A stretch of 40,012 nt of DNA from Holophagae bacterium (GTDB lineage: Bacteria; Acidobacteriota; Thermoanaerobaculia; Thermoanaerobaculales; Sulfomarinibacteraceae): contig JAUXDC010000005.1 of the NCBI GenBank assembly GCA_030618605.1, positions 1 through 40,012 of the forward strand, given 5' to 3'. Shown one piece after another: positions 24,879 to 34,130 of the stretch. The translations under genes were made by a program, and so were the position numbers. The notes under the pieces are model-generated. The model was not told the origin of the DNA. It saw only the letters and a list, made by a program, of their open reading frames with translations, and did not search any database. Position 1 is the stretch's first letter. The number at the start of each line of letters is the position of its first letter.

Positions 24879-27122
24879 ATGTCGGGCCTGGGATCAGATA
24901 TGCCGAGACGTTTTCCTTCACTGACCTTCTTGCTTTTGTTGCTGCCGATCGGCCAGGCGGCCGCTGACCTGCCGTCCCAATACGATCTCCGCGACGTCGA
25001 CGGCCAAAACCTGGTGACTTCGGTCAAGAGCCAACAAGGCGGTACCTGCTGGACCTTCGGCGCGATGGCGGCGATGGAGGGCAATTTGCTGATGACCGGT
25101 GCCTGGGAAACTGCCGGAGAGAGCGGCGAACCGAACCTGGCCGAGTACCACCTGGATTGGTGGAACGGTTTCAACCAGCACAATAACGACGACATCGACC
25201 CGCCGTCGGGGAGCGGACTGGAAGTTCACCAGGGCGGTGACTACAGGGTGACCTCGGCCTATTTGGGGAGGGGCGAGGGCGCGGCGAGAAACATCGACGG
25301 CCAGTCCTACAACACACCGCCGGAGCGCTACCGCGACGACTACCACTTTTTTGTGCCACGCCACATTGAGTGGTATGTCGCCGGAGACAACCTCGAGACG
25401 ATTGATCAGATCAAACAGGCCGTGATCGATTACGGGGTCATAGGTACCTGTATGTGCTACGACGGTGCCTTCATCAACGGCTCCTTCATCCACTATCAAC
25501 CCACCTCGTCCACTCTCGATCCCAACCATGCGATCGCTATCGTTGGCTGGGACGACGATAAAGCGGTTTCAGGCGCCCCGGGACCAGGCGCGTGGCTCTG
25601 CAAGAACAGCTGGGGAGAGGGCTGGGGCCTCGGCGGATATTTCTGGATTTCCTACTGGGACAAACACGCAGGGAAACACCCCGAGATGGGCGCCATCGCC
25701 TTCCGTGACGTCGGCCCCCCGGATTGGGACACGACCTACTCTCACGACTACCACGGATGGCGGGATACCTATACGGATGCCGGACGGGCCTTCAGCGCCT
25801 TCACCGCAAACACCGATGAGGTTCTCGGGGCAGTCGGTATCATCACCACCGAAGACGACACCAGCTTCACCGTCAGGGTGTGGGACCGTTACGAGGGGGA
25901 TGAACTGCTCGACATCCTGGGTTCGACCACCGGAACTTTTGCCCACACCGGCCTGCACACAGTCGATTTGCCCGTCCCAATTTCTCTGGTGCAGGGTGAT
26001 GACTTCTTTGTCGAGCTTGAGGTCTTCAGCGGGGGCCTGGCCTTCGACCGGACCTCGGACGTACCGGTCCTTCTGGGGGCCTCGACCAGAGCCATCGTCG
26101 AGAGCAGCGCCGCACCCGGCGAATCTTTCGTTCAACCTGGATCTCAGTGGATTGATTTCACAACCGTCGAAGAGACCGGCAACATCTGCATCAGGGCCCT
26201 GACCTCGATACCGGGCCTGAGAGTCCAACAGTCCGAAAACCTGGTGGCTTCCGGGCCGGTCGGCGGACCATTCGAACCCTCGACCATCCAGTACACCCTG
26301 GAAAACCGTGACCCAACCACCATCACCTACGATGTCACGCTGTATCAGCCCACCGCCTGGATCACTCTGAGCGGGCCGGTCTCAGGATCGCTCGATCCGG
26401 GATCAACGGCTGTCATTACGGTCGAAGTCAACGGCGCCGCCAATGCGCTGGAGGCCGGAGCCCATGTCTCAAACCTTCTGTTCACCAACACGACCAGTCA
26501 CTTCGGCGACACCAGCCGAATGATCGTCGTCGCGGTTGGTGACCCCGAGATCCGGCACTCCGAAACACTTGACACCGATCCCGGCTGGGCGACCGAGGGG
26601 CAGTGGGCCTGGGGACAGCCCGCGGGTCTCGGCGGCGCTCACGGTGGGCCCGATCCAACCGGAGGTTTCTCGGGACCTGCAGTCTACGGCTACAACCTCG
26701 GAGGTGACTACCCCGACAATTTGTCCGAGACCCATTTGACCAGTACGGCGTTTGATTGTCGGGGACTGTACGGCATTCACCTGGACTTCCAGAGGTGGCT
26801 CGGGGTGGAACAGCCTGATTATGACCACGCCTCGGTTCGCGTCAGTACCGACGGAACGAATTGGACCACCGTGTGGGAGAACGATGCCGAGGTCACGGAC
26901 ACGACCTGGACCCCTATCGATCTGAACATTTCCAGTGTGGCCGACAACGCAGAGACGCTCTATCTTCGCTGGACCATGGGCACGACTGACGCCGCATATA
27001 CCTACTGCGGCTGGAACATTGACGACATCGAAATCCTCGGTGTCTCCGAAATTGATCGCGGCCTGTTCTCGGACGGCTTCGAAAACGGCGACACGTCCGG
27101 GTGGTCGTTTACGACACCGTAG
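24879..27122 (+). CDS. Secreted papain-family (C1A) cysteine peptidase with lectin-like and C-terminal domains
   Basis: Signal FLLLLLPIGQAAA. YDLRDVDGQNLVTSVKSQQGGTCWTFG, DPNHAIAIVGWDDD, LCKNSWGEGWGLGGYFWISY. C-terminal [20 protein letters not shown]. Confidence 0.9.
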   Translation: MSGLGSDMPRRFPSLTFLLLLLPIGQAAADLPSQYDLRDVDGQNLVTSVKSQQGGTCWTFGAMAAMEGNLLMTGAWETAGESGEPNLAEYHLDWWNGFNQHNNDDIDPPSGSGLEVHQGGDYRVTSAYLGRGEGAARNIDGQSYNTPPERYRDDYHFFVPRHIEWYVAGDNLETIDQIKQAVIDYGVIGTCMCYDGAFINGSFIHYQPTSSTLDPNHAIAIVGWDDDKAVSGAPGPGAWLCKNSWGEGWGLGGYFWISYWDKHAGKHPEMGAIAFRDVGPPDWDTTYSHDYHGWRDTYTDAGRAFSAFTANTDEVLGAVGIITTEDDTSFTVRVWDRYEGDELLDILGSTTGTFAHTGLHTVDLPVPISLVQGDDFFVELEVFSGGLAFDRTSDVPVLLGASTRAIVESSAAPGESFVQPGSQWIDFTTVEETGNICIRALTSIPGLRVQQSENLVASGPVGGPFEPSTIQYTLENRDPTTITYDVTLYQPTAWITLSGPVSGSLDPGSTAVITVEVNGAANALEAGAHVSNLLFTNTTSHFGDTSRMIVVAVGDPEIRHSETLDTDPGWATEGQWAWGQPAGLGGAHGGPDPTGGFSGPAVYGYNLGGDYPDNLSETHLTSTAFDCRGLYGIHLDFQRWLGVEQPDYDHASVRVSTDGTNWTTVWENDAEVTDTTWTPIDLNISSVADNAETLYLRWTMGTTDAAYTYCGWNIDDIEILGVSEIDRGLFSDGFENGDTSGWSFTTP

Positions 27123-27576
27123 GCGCGGCCGCTGGTGGCCCACCATGGATTCTAACGAGCAACCTGACCACCTCGTCATCTGCCGGGGGCATCGGATATG
27201 CCTTTAATTTATCGGATCGAACCCAGGCGAGTTCCTGTCCCTCACGGGGTGTCGGCAAACCGGCGGCAATCGCTGCCGAGTAGAACAGCAGGAGGATCTC
27301 CAAATCGGGCTCGGTATGGACTGCGAAGGTCAAAGGACCGCCGATCTCAACCACAATCCCAAGTTCCTCGTCCAATTCCCGAACCAACGCCTCGGCATAG
27401 GACTCGCCCTTTTCGACCTTGCCTCCGGGGAACTCCCAGAGTCCGGCCATGTGGGTGCCCTCCGGCCTTCGGGCCAACAAAACCCTGCGTTCACCATCAA
27501 AGATGACAGCGGCAACGACTGTAAATCGAGTCTTGGCCCGAATGGATCTCTCCTCCTCGGCGCACAACTCCCGCAC
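27109..27576 (-). CDS. NUDIX hydrolase (MutT-like)
   Basis: NUDIX box [26 protein letters not shown]. Start uncertain; GTG at 27576 preferred over the 27693 ORF start, whose N-terminus is translated from the low-complexity CT tract. Confidence 0.85.
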   Translation of the reverse strand: MRELCAEEERSIRAKTRFTVVAAVIFDGERRVLLARRPEGTHMAGLWEFPGGKVEKGESYAEALVRELDEELGIVVEIGGPLTFAVHTEPDLEILLLFYSAAIAAGLPTPREGQELAWVRSDKLKAYPMPPADDEVVRLLVRIHGGPPAAAPTVS

Positions 27577-27608
27577 CGATGTCCTCAATCCTAACCCAGC
27601 GTTGTATC

Positions 27609-27643
27609 CTTCCCCCTCTCCCTCGCTCCCCCTCTCCCCCTCT
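27609..27643. repeat. C-tract (G-rich on minus strand) upstream of trpB, G-quadruplex potential
   Basis: Minus strand GGGGG-AGA-GGGGG-AGCGA-GGG-AGA-GGGGG fits G3+N1-7 x4. Confidence 0.7.
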
Positions 27644-27657
27644 TCTCGATCTCCAGC

Positions 27658-27663
27658 TACAAT
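27658..27663 (+). promoter_or_regulatory. Putative -10 box of trpB
   Basis: TACAAT, followed by SD-like TGGAGG 8 nt upstream of the ATG at 27695. Confidence 0.45.
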
Positions 27664-27694
27664 AAAGAACCACCCAACCGTGGCTGGAGGCATT

Positions 27695-28888
27695 ATGAAG
27701 AAACAACCTGACGAACGCGGCTACTTTGGCGACTTCGGCGGCCGGTTCGTGCCGGAGACGCTGATGGTCCCGCTGGAACAGTTGGAGACCACCTGGCTCA
27801 AGGCCGGGAAAGATAGAAATTTTCGAAACCGCCTGAAAGAGCTGCTGGAACGTTTCGTCGGCCGCCCAACACCCCTGTATCCCGCGCGGCGGTTGGCGGC
27901 AACGCTGGGTGGCGCTCAGATCTGGTTCAAAAGGGAAGACCTCTGTCACACCGGATCCCACAAGATCAACAACGCCGTCGGGCAGGCCCTGCTGGCACGG
28001 GAGATGGAGAAACACCGGGTGATCGCCGAGACCGGGGCCGGTCAACACGGCGTTGCGGTGGCGACGGCCGCGGCGCTCCTCGGTCTGGATTGCAGGATCT
28101 ATATGGGATCGGAAGACATGCGGCGGCAAGAGTCCAATGTCCGCCGGATGCAGTGGCTCGGGGCCGAGGTCGTCGCGGTTGAGAGCGGCAGCCGAACCCT
28201 GAAGGATGCGATCAACGAGGCCCTTCGAGACTGGGTGACCAACGTCCGTACAACCCACTACATCCTCGGGTCGGTCTTGGGGCCGCATCCCTATCCGGCG
28301 ATGATCCGCAATTTTCAATCCGTAATCGGAACCGAGGCCTTCTCGCAGATCCGGGAGGCGACCCGATCCCTCCCCGATCTGGTGGTCGCCTGTGTCGGCG
28401 GTGGTTCCAATGCGGCCGGTATCTTCTCGGCCTTCGTACCGTTTGACCAGGTGCGTCTGGTCGGAGTCGAGGCCGGCGGCAGAGGTCCGGCCCCGGGAGA
28501 GCACGCGGCACGATTCACCGAGGACGGCAAACCAGGCATCCTCCACGGCACCTTGACACGCGTCCTACAGAATTCCGACGGCCAGATTCTGGGAACGCAC
28601 TCGGTATCCGCAGGGCTGGACTATCCGGCGGTGGGACCGGAGCACGCCGACTGGGAGGCCAAGGGGCGAGTCAGCTACGTACGAATCTCGGACGATGAGG
28701 CCATAGCCGCCTTCAAGCTCCTTGCCCGGACCGAGGGCATCGTTCCGGCCCTCGAGAGTGCCCATGCCATCGCCTACGCCCTTCAAGTGGCGCCGGCAAT
28801 GCCTCTCAATGCACGAATTCTGGTCAACCTCTCGGGCCGGGGAGATAAGGACATGGACGAAGTGGCTCGACTGGACGGTGCGTCATGA
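27695..28888 (+). CDS. trpB: Tryptophan synthase beta chain
   Basis: [63 protein letters not shown]. Start set at the SD-preceded ATG; the ORF track extends artefactually upstream to 27419. Confidence 0.97.
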   Translation: MKKQPDERGYFGDFGGRFVPETLMVPLEQLETTWLKAGKDRNFRNRLKELLERFVGRPTPLYPARRLAATLGGAQIWFKREDLCHTGSHKINNAVGQALLAREMEKHRVIAETGAGQHGVAVATAAALLGLDCRIYMGSEDMRRQESNVRRMQWLGAEVVAVESGSRTLKDAINEALRDWVTNVRTTHYILGSVLGPHPYPAMIRNFQSVIGTEAFSQIREATRSLPDLVVACVGGGSNAAGIFSAFVPFDQVRLVGVEAGGRGPAPGEHAARFTEDGKPGILHGTLTRVLQNSDGQILGTHSVSAGLDYPAVGPEHADWEAKGRVSYVRISDDEAIAAFKLLARTEGIVPALESAHAIAYALQVAPAMPLNARILVNLSGRGDKDMDEVARLDGAS

Positions 28889-29682
28889 ACCGGATCCAAC
28901 AGATTTTCAAGAAGGCCCGAGGAGAAAATCGGGCAGCCTTCATTCCCTACATCACCGCCGGCGACCCGTCGTTGCAACGGACCTCCGAGATCATTGAGGC
29001 CCTGGAACGCGCCGGCGCCGATATCATCGAACTGGGAGTCCCCTTCTCAGATCCGATAGCCGACGGTCCGACCAACCAAAAAGCGGCCGAGAGGGCGTTG
29101 GCTTCCGGGACATCCTTGAAGGGCGTCCTGGACCTGGTCACGGATCTCCGAACACGTTCGGACATTCCCATCGTGCTCTTCACCTACGCCAATCCCGTCC
29201 TGCAGTTCGGACTCGAGGCCTTTGGATCCGCGGCGGCCGCATCAGGCATCGACGGCATCCTCTTTACCGATGTCCCGACCGAGGAGTTACCCCGGTTTTC
29301 ACCCGCACTGGCTGCAGCCGAAATCGACCCGATCCTCCTGGTCACCCCGACCTCGGACAAGGCACGGATCAAGGCGGCCTCCAAGGCCGGAAGCGGTTTT
29401 ATTTACCTGGTGTCTCGAACGGGCGTCACCGGTGCGCAGCGCCGGCTCGACCCGGAGCTGAAACCCTTGATCGCCCAGGTGCGAAAAGCATCAAAACTCC
29501 CCGTAGCCGTGGGCTTCGGCATCAGTGATTCCGACCAGGTCCGGCAGGTGGCTCTCTGGGCCGACGGGGTCGTCGTCGGTTCGGCCATCGTCAACCAGGT
29601 GGCCTCGCTTGGCGACAGTGACGAACTGGCGCCGGCGATCGAAAACTTTGTCCGGCCTCTGGCCAAGGCATGTAACCGCTGA
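28885..29682 (+). CDS. trpA: Tryptophan synthase alpha chain
   Basis: [53 protein letters not shown]. 4-nt overlap with trpB. Confidence 0.97.
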   Translation: MNRIQQIFKKARGENRAAFIPYITAGDPSLQRTSEIIEALERAGADIIELGVPFSDPIADGPTNQKAAERALASGTSLKGVLDLVTDLRTRSDIPIVLFTYANPVLQFGLEAFGSAAAASGIDGILFTDVPTEELPRFSPALAAAEIDPILLVTPTSDKARIKAASKAGSGFIYLVSRTGVTGAQRRLDPELKPLIAQVRKASKLPVAVGFGISDSDQVRQVALWADGVVVGSAIVNQVASLGDSDELAPAIENFVRPLAKACNR

Positions 29683-30470
29683 TGGGACGTCCGAAAAGAC
29701 GGCAACTGGGGCAGAACTTCCTGATTGACCCGCAGGTCATCCAGCGGATTGCCGCCCTGACAAAACTGAACCCGCCGAGGGTCCTTGAGATCGGACCGGG
29801 GAGGGGAGCATTGACCGGGGCCCTGCTCGAACGATTCGACCGCGTCCTGGCCCTGGAGGTTGATACCGGTCTGATCCCGTCCCTGGAGGCGAATTTCGAA
29901 GGTACGGCGCTTGAGATCAGGTCGAGCGACGCCCTCAAAGAACCCCTGGACCCTCTCCTTGCAGCCGAAAAACCCTGGCAGGTCGCCGCCAACCTCCCCT
30001 ACTCTGTGGGAACCGCCATCCTCAGGCGACTCTTGCCCCGCCACGACCTCGTAACCCGCATCGTCGTCATGCTCCAGGCCGAGGTCGTCGAGCGACTGGT
30101 GGCCGAACCTTCAGGGTCAGGCCACGGTCTACTGGCCCTCGAACGGGCGGCGTTTGCCGACGCGTCAGTGGCCTTCGACGTCCCGCCCGGCGCCTTCCGG
30201 CCACAACCGAAGGTTCACTCCATCGTCGCAGTCATCGACCTCAAACCCCCGGAGTTTTCCAGGAACGAACTCAAGGCCGCTTTCCATCTGGCCTCTCACG
30301 GCTTGAACCGGGCACGAAAGACGCTGCCCAACGCCCTGAAACCCCTTGTGGACCTCGAGCAGATTGAGCGCAGCGGCCTCGACCCCGGTGCCCGGCCCGG
30401 AACCCTCGAGCTCGCCGACTGGGTCCGACTGGGATCCGATGTGGCAGAGGCCGGCAACGCGACTGAATAA
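29682..30470 (+). CDS. rsmA: 16S rRNA dimethyladenosine transferase
   Basis: RRQLGQNFLIDPQVIQRI, VLEIGPGRGALTGALLE, AANLPYSVGTAILRRLL. Confidence 0.94.
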   Translation: MGRPKRRQLGQNFLIDPQVIQRIAALTKLNPPRVLEIGPGRGALTGALLERFDRVLALEVDTGLIPSLEANFEGTALEIRSSDALKEPLDPLLAAEKPWQVAANLPYSVGTAILRRLLPRHDLVTRIVVMLQAEVVERLVAEPSGSGHGLLALERAAFADASVAFDVPPGAFRPQPKVHSIVAVIDLKPPEFSRNELKAAFHLASHGLNRARKTLPNALKPLVDLEQIERSGLDPGARPGTLELADWVRLGSDVAEAGNATE

Positions 30471-30478
30471 AGGAAACC

Positions 30479-32338
30479 ATGAACCTCCTGAAAGAAACCC
30501 TCGGAGACTTGCTGAAGACCTGGCCTCGACTGCTGGCAACCGACGTGGTCTACAAGATCATCGCATTGGTCGTGCTCACGCCTGTGGTCAGTCTTTCTCT
30601 CAAGTATTTCATTGCAACCAGAGGAAGCTCCGTCTTGGCGGACCAGGATATTCTTTATTTCGTTCTGAGCCCTATTGGTCTCGCAGCCCTGGTGGCAGTC
30701 GGAACTGTGAGCCTGGCGATTCTCACCCTGGAACAGGCATGCCTGATGGCAATCGGATTCGGGGTGACCCGAGATCTTCACATCCGTACTACCGACGCCC
30801 TTTGGTACGGCGCCCAAAAAGCGTGGTCGGTGGTCAGGTTGGCGCTCCGAATCTTCGTCCACGTGTTGGTGATCGCAGCACCTTTCCTCATCGCGGGCGG
30901 CCTTACCTCCCTGGTGCTGCTCTCCGACCATGACATCAACTTCTACCTCGCTGACCGGCCTCCGGCCTTTTTCTTCGCGGCCGCCATCATCGGCGCCCTG
31001 CTGGCTTTGATGGCGGTGCTGATCATCCGCCGGCTCTTGACCTGGGCTTTCGCCCTCCCGCTGCTGCTCTTTGAAAACCTCTGTCCGGCAGAGGCCCTGA
31101 AAACCAGTGTTGAGCGGACTGCAGGCCACAGGCTGATTGTCGGATTTACCCTGGTCGCCTGGGGCGCGACGGCGGCGTTGCTGTCGGCGGCACCCCTGGC
31201 AATTGTTGGCACTCTGGGCCGCTGGACCGTGCCAAAATTTGCGGACTCCATGGCGGTGCTGGTGGTCGTCATGGGTTTTTTCCTCCTGTTGTGGGGACTA
31301 CTCAGCCTGGTGGTGACGGTGATCAACGGATCGATGTTCGCATTGCTGATCGTTCGCCTGTACGACAATCTCGGGAGTTCTTCTGACGCTCGGCTGGCGG
31401 GCAGGGCAACTCCAGAAAAGTGGACCGCGGACCCGCGACGGAGAATCTCGATCAAATGGGCTCTTGGTGGTCTCGTTCTGGCCGGTGTTCTGGCAGCCGG
31501 AGCAGGCGCTCTCTTCCTGGACACAGTACGGTTCGACGACGACGTTGTGGTCATCGGCCACCGCGGGGCTGCAGGAAGTGCGCCGGAGAACACCCTCGCA
31601 TCGGTCGAGCTGGCCCTCGAACAAGGAACGGATATCGTCGAAATTGACGTCCAGGAGACTCTGGACGGTGAGGTCGTGATCATGCACGACAGCGACCTGA
31701 TGAGGGTCGGCGGCAGCCGATTGAAGATCTGGGAGGCCACCAAAGAGGAAATCCTCGAGGTTGATATCGGCAGTTGGTACGACCCCGAATTCAGCGACCA
31801 GCGGGTTCCCACCCTCGAGCAGGTACTCGAACTGTGCAAGGGGCGGGCACTGGTCGACATCGAACTCAAAGACTACGGTCACAACGTGCGCCTCGAAGAG
31901 AGGGTCGCCGAGATTGTCGAGAAGGTGGGGGTGGAGGACGAGATTGTGCTGATGTCCCTTGTCTCGGACATCGTTTCAACGATGAAGAATCTGCGGCCCG
32001 AATGGACGGTGGGACTCTTGACCGCAAAAGCCGTCGGTGACCTGACCACCTCAGACGCCGATTTCCTCGCAGTTCACGTTGGGATCGCCAGCCCGGGCTT
32101 CGTGCGCCGCGCCCATGCCGCCGGCAAGGAAGTCTATGTATGGACCGTCAACGACAAGCTCAACATGCACCGGATGATGAGCCGGGGTGTCGACGGCATC
32201 ATCACTGATTATCCGGCGTTGGCAAGAACCGTCATCGAGGAGCGCACCGAACTGTCCTCGGCCGAGCGCCTGATGCTTAGCGCCGCATTCTGGATAGGAC
32301 TCAAGCCGAAAGAACCACCGCCGGAGAGGGATCTCTAG
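30479..32338 (+). CDS. Membrane-anchored glycerophosphodiester phosphodiesterase
   Basis: N-terminal multi-TM domain, then VVIGHRGAAGSAPENTLASVELALEQGTDIVEIDVQETLDGEVVIMHD and VWTVNDKLNMHRMMSRGVDGIITDYP. Confidence 0.93.
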   Translation: MNLLKETLGDLLKTWPRLLATDVVYKIIALVVLTPVVSLSLKYFIATRGSSVLADQDILYFVLSPIGLAALVAVGTVSLAILTLEQACLMAIGFGVTRDLHIRTTDALWYGAQKAWSVVRLALRIFVHVLVIAAPFLIAGGLTSLVLLSDHDINFYLADRPPAFFFAAAIIGALLALMAVLIIRRLLTWAFALPLLLFENLCPAEALKTSVERTAGHRLIVGFTLVAWGATAALLSAAPLAIVGTLGRWTVPKFADSMAVLVVVMGFFLLLWGLLSLVVTVINGSMFALLIVRLYDNLGSSSDARLAGRATPEKWTADPRRRISIKWALGGLVLAGVLAAGAGALFLDTVRFDDDVVVIGHRGAAGSAPENTLASVELALEQGTDIVEIDVQETLDGEVVIMHDSDLMRVGGSRLKIWEATKEEILEVDIGSWYDPEFSDQRVPTLEQVLELCKGRALVDIELKDYGHNVRLEERVAEIVEKVGVEDEIVLMSLVSDIVSTMKNLRPEWTVGLLTAKAVGDLTTSDADFLAVHVGIASPGFVRRAHAAGKEVYVWTVNDKLNMHRMMSRGVDGIITDYPALARTVIEERTELSSAERLMLSAAFWIGLKPKEPPPERDL

Positions 32339-33120
32339 CCTCCAAAGAGATTACCAATTGACGGCATATCTTGGGGTTCTCCAGTGATCTTGCTGGTGGC
32401 GCCTGAGAGGCCGAAGCCTGTCAATACAGTCTCCGAGTGCTGCGGGTCGCCGTTGACCATATCGTCGGACACGATCTTGACGATGCCGAAGGGAACCTCA
32501 CTCGAGATCCACTGGGTTGACGTGCTCTCGACCTTGATCGTCTTGAAGACAATCTTGGCACTTGAACTACCTTGACCGCGGTATCGATCACACCCGAAGG
32601 TCCCTGCCGGGACCGTCACCGACTCGGCATCTTCTTTGGTCAGGGTGTAGCTGACCTTGAGGCCGATCGCCTTCGTCATGCCCCCCATCATCGAACCGGC
32701 GCCCTTGATACGCATCGGTTGGCTGTCACCGGCCTGCATGATGACCTCGGTCGCCATGTCGTTGAAGTTGCCCAGCGCGTTGGCAACGTCACCCTCAAAT
32801 ACTGACTTCTTCATCAACACCTTGATAAAGACGGGGTCACCCTGAGGTTTGCGGCCCTTCTTCTTAACCTTGAAGCTGTTCATCTCCATCTCGGTCCACA
32901 CGTACAGCTCACCGTCACGCTCTTCCTCTCCAAGATACGAAATCCGCATGACGGTCACGATCTGTTTGCCGTCTTCGTCGGTCATCGTCTGTTCGCGCTC
33001 CTGCCACGAACCAACTGGCGTCGACTTCTCGAAGTTGAAATCAATGGTGCCCGCAGCAGCAGTACCGCCCAGGCTGATGACGGCACAAAGGCCAAGTACG
33101 ATCAGGAATGTCTTGCGCAT
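32335..33120 (-). CDS. Secreted hypothetical protein, DUF4412-like
   Basis: Signal MRKTFLIVLGLCAVISLGGTAAAG. Start at 33120 preceded by GGGAGGACCT SD (ORF track gives 33132). Domain call is from general appearance only. Confidence 0.7.
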   Translation of the reverse strand: MRKTFLIVLGLCAVISLGGTAAAGTIDFNFEKSTPVGSWQEREQTMTDEDGKQIVTVMRISYLGEEERDGELYVWTEMEMNSFKVKKKGRKPQGDPVFIKVLMKKSVFEGDVANALGNFNDMATEVIMQAGDSQPMRIKGAGSMMGGMTKAIGLKVSYTLTKEDAESVTVPAGTFGCDRYRGQGSSSAKIVFKTIKVESTSTQWISSEVPFGIVKIVSDDMVNGDPQHSETVLTGFGLSGATSKITGEPQDMPSIGNLFGG

Positions 33121-33326
33121 AGGTCCTCCCATTCGAAACTATAGTTGAGGAAAACCCCCGGCCGCACCAAATATTCCACCGACTCCCGCACTGTGACCGC
33201 CCCCCAAGGCCTCTCCGGGATCGACTCCATCAATCAACAACGATTGTCCCCATTGTCACGCGCGGTGCTACCATTTCAAGGAATGCGGCACTCCGTGAAA
33301 TCATTCCGTCTCCGGAGAACCACCCA

Positions 33327-34130
33327 GTGAGTTGGTGGCAAGGACTCTTTCTCGGCATCCTTCAGGGGCTGACTGAATTCCTTCCGGTTTCGTCCTCGGG
33401 TCATTTGGCATTGGCCCAGATGTCGTTCGGACGGTTGGGATTGGCATTTCACCAGCCTGGGGTTGTATTTGACGCCATGCTGCACGTCGGCACGGCGACC
33501 GCGGTGGTGTGGTCCGAGCGACGCCAACTCGGCCGTTGGCTGACGACGGTGGACGGCCGCCGGTTGCTGGGTCTACTGGTGCTGGGAACCCTGGCAACGG
33601 CTGTGGTGGCCTTCCCCCTCAGAGATTTGGCGACTGCGGCATTTGAGCAACCGATGGTTATCGGCGTATGCCTCATGATCACCGGCCTCCTGGTGTTCTC
33701 AACTCGCATCTTCAAGCGCGGACATCACACCGAGGCGACGACACATTGGAAACACGCGGCCCTGATCGGACTGATCCAGGGGTTGGCGGTCTTCCCAGGA
33801 ATCTCCCGGTCCGGCGCGACGATCACCGCAGGTCTCGGAACAGGCCTCGACCGGGCATGGGCCGCCAGGTTCTCCTTTTTGATGAGTGTTCCGGCAATCG
33901 CCGGAGCGACCGTGGTCGAACTGCTGTCGGAACGTGAAGCACTGGCGATCGCCGGCACCAATTTTTGGGGACCAACGATCATCGGCGGCATCGCTGCGGC
34001 GGTCGTCGGTCTAGTGGCGCTCCGGTTGGTCATCCGCATGGTCAGTTCCCGGATCTTTGATCGTTTTGCCTGGTACTGCCTCCCTCTCGGTGCAATGGTG
34101 ATTGCACTCGCCATCGGGGGGGTCCTGTGA
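33327..34130 (+). CDS. uppP: Undecaprenyl-diphosphatase
   Basis: GILQGLTEFLPVSSSGHLALAQ, FPGISRSGATITAGL; GTG start. Confidence 0.95.
   Translation: MSWWQGLFLGILQGLTEFLPVSSSGHLALAQMSFGRLGLAFHQPGVVFDAMLHVGTATAVVWSERRQLGRWLTTVDGRRLLGLLVLGTLATAVVAFPLRDLATAAFEQPMVIGVCLMITGLLVFSTRIFKRGHHTEATTHWKHAALIGLIQGLAVFPGISRSGATITAGLGTGLDRAWAARFSFLMSVPAIAGATVVELLSEREALAIAGTNFWGPTIIGGIAAAVVGLVALRLVIRMVSSRIFDRFAWYCLPLGAMVIALAIGGVL

Noticed and set aside
27577-27693. N-terminal extension of the NUDIX ORF ([31 protein letters not shown]...)
   Set aside because: Encoded by the CT-rich tract and the trpB promoter region; low complexity, conserved NUDIX fold starts later.
27419-27694. Upstream extension of the trpB ORF
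   Set aside because: Runs antisense through the NUDIX gene; the ATG at 27695 has an SD and matches the known TrpB N-terminus style.
27497-28546. 349-aa minus-strand ORF
   Set aside because: Antisense to trpB; its C-terminal part reads through the CT tract.
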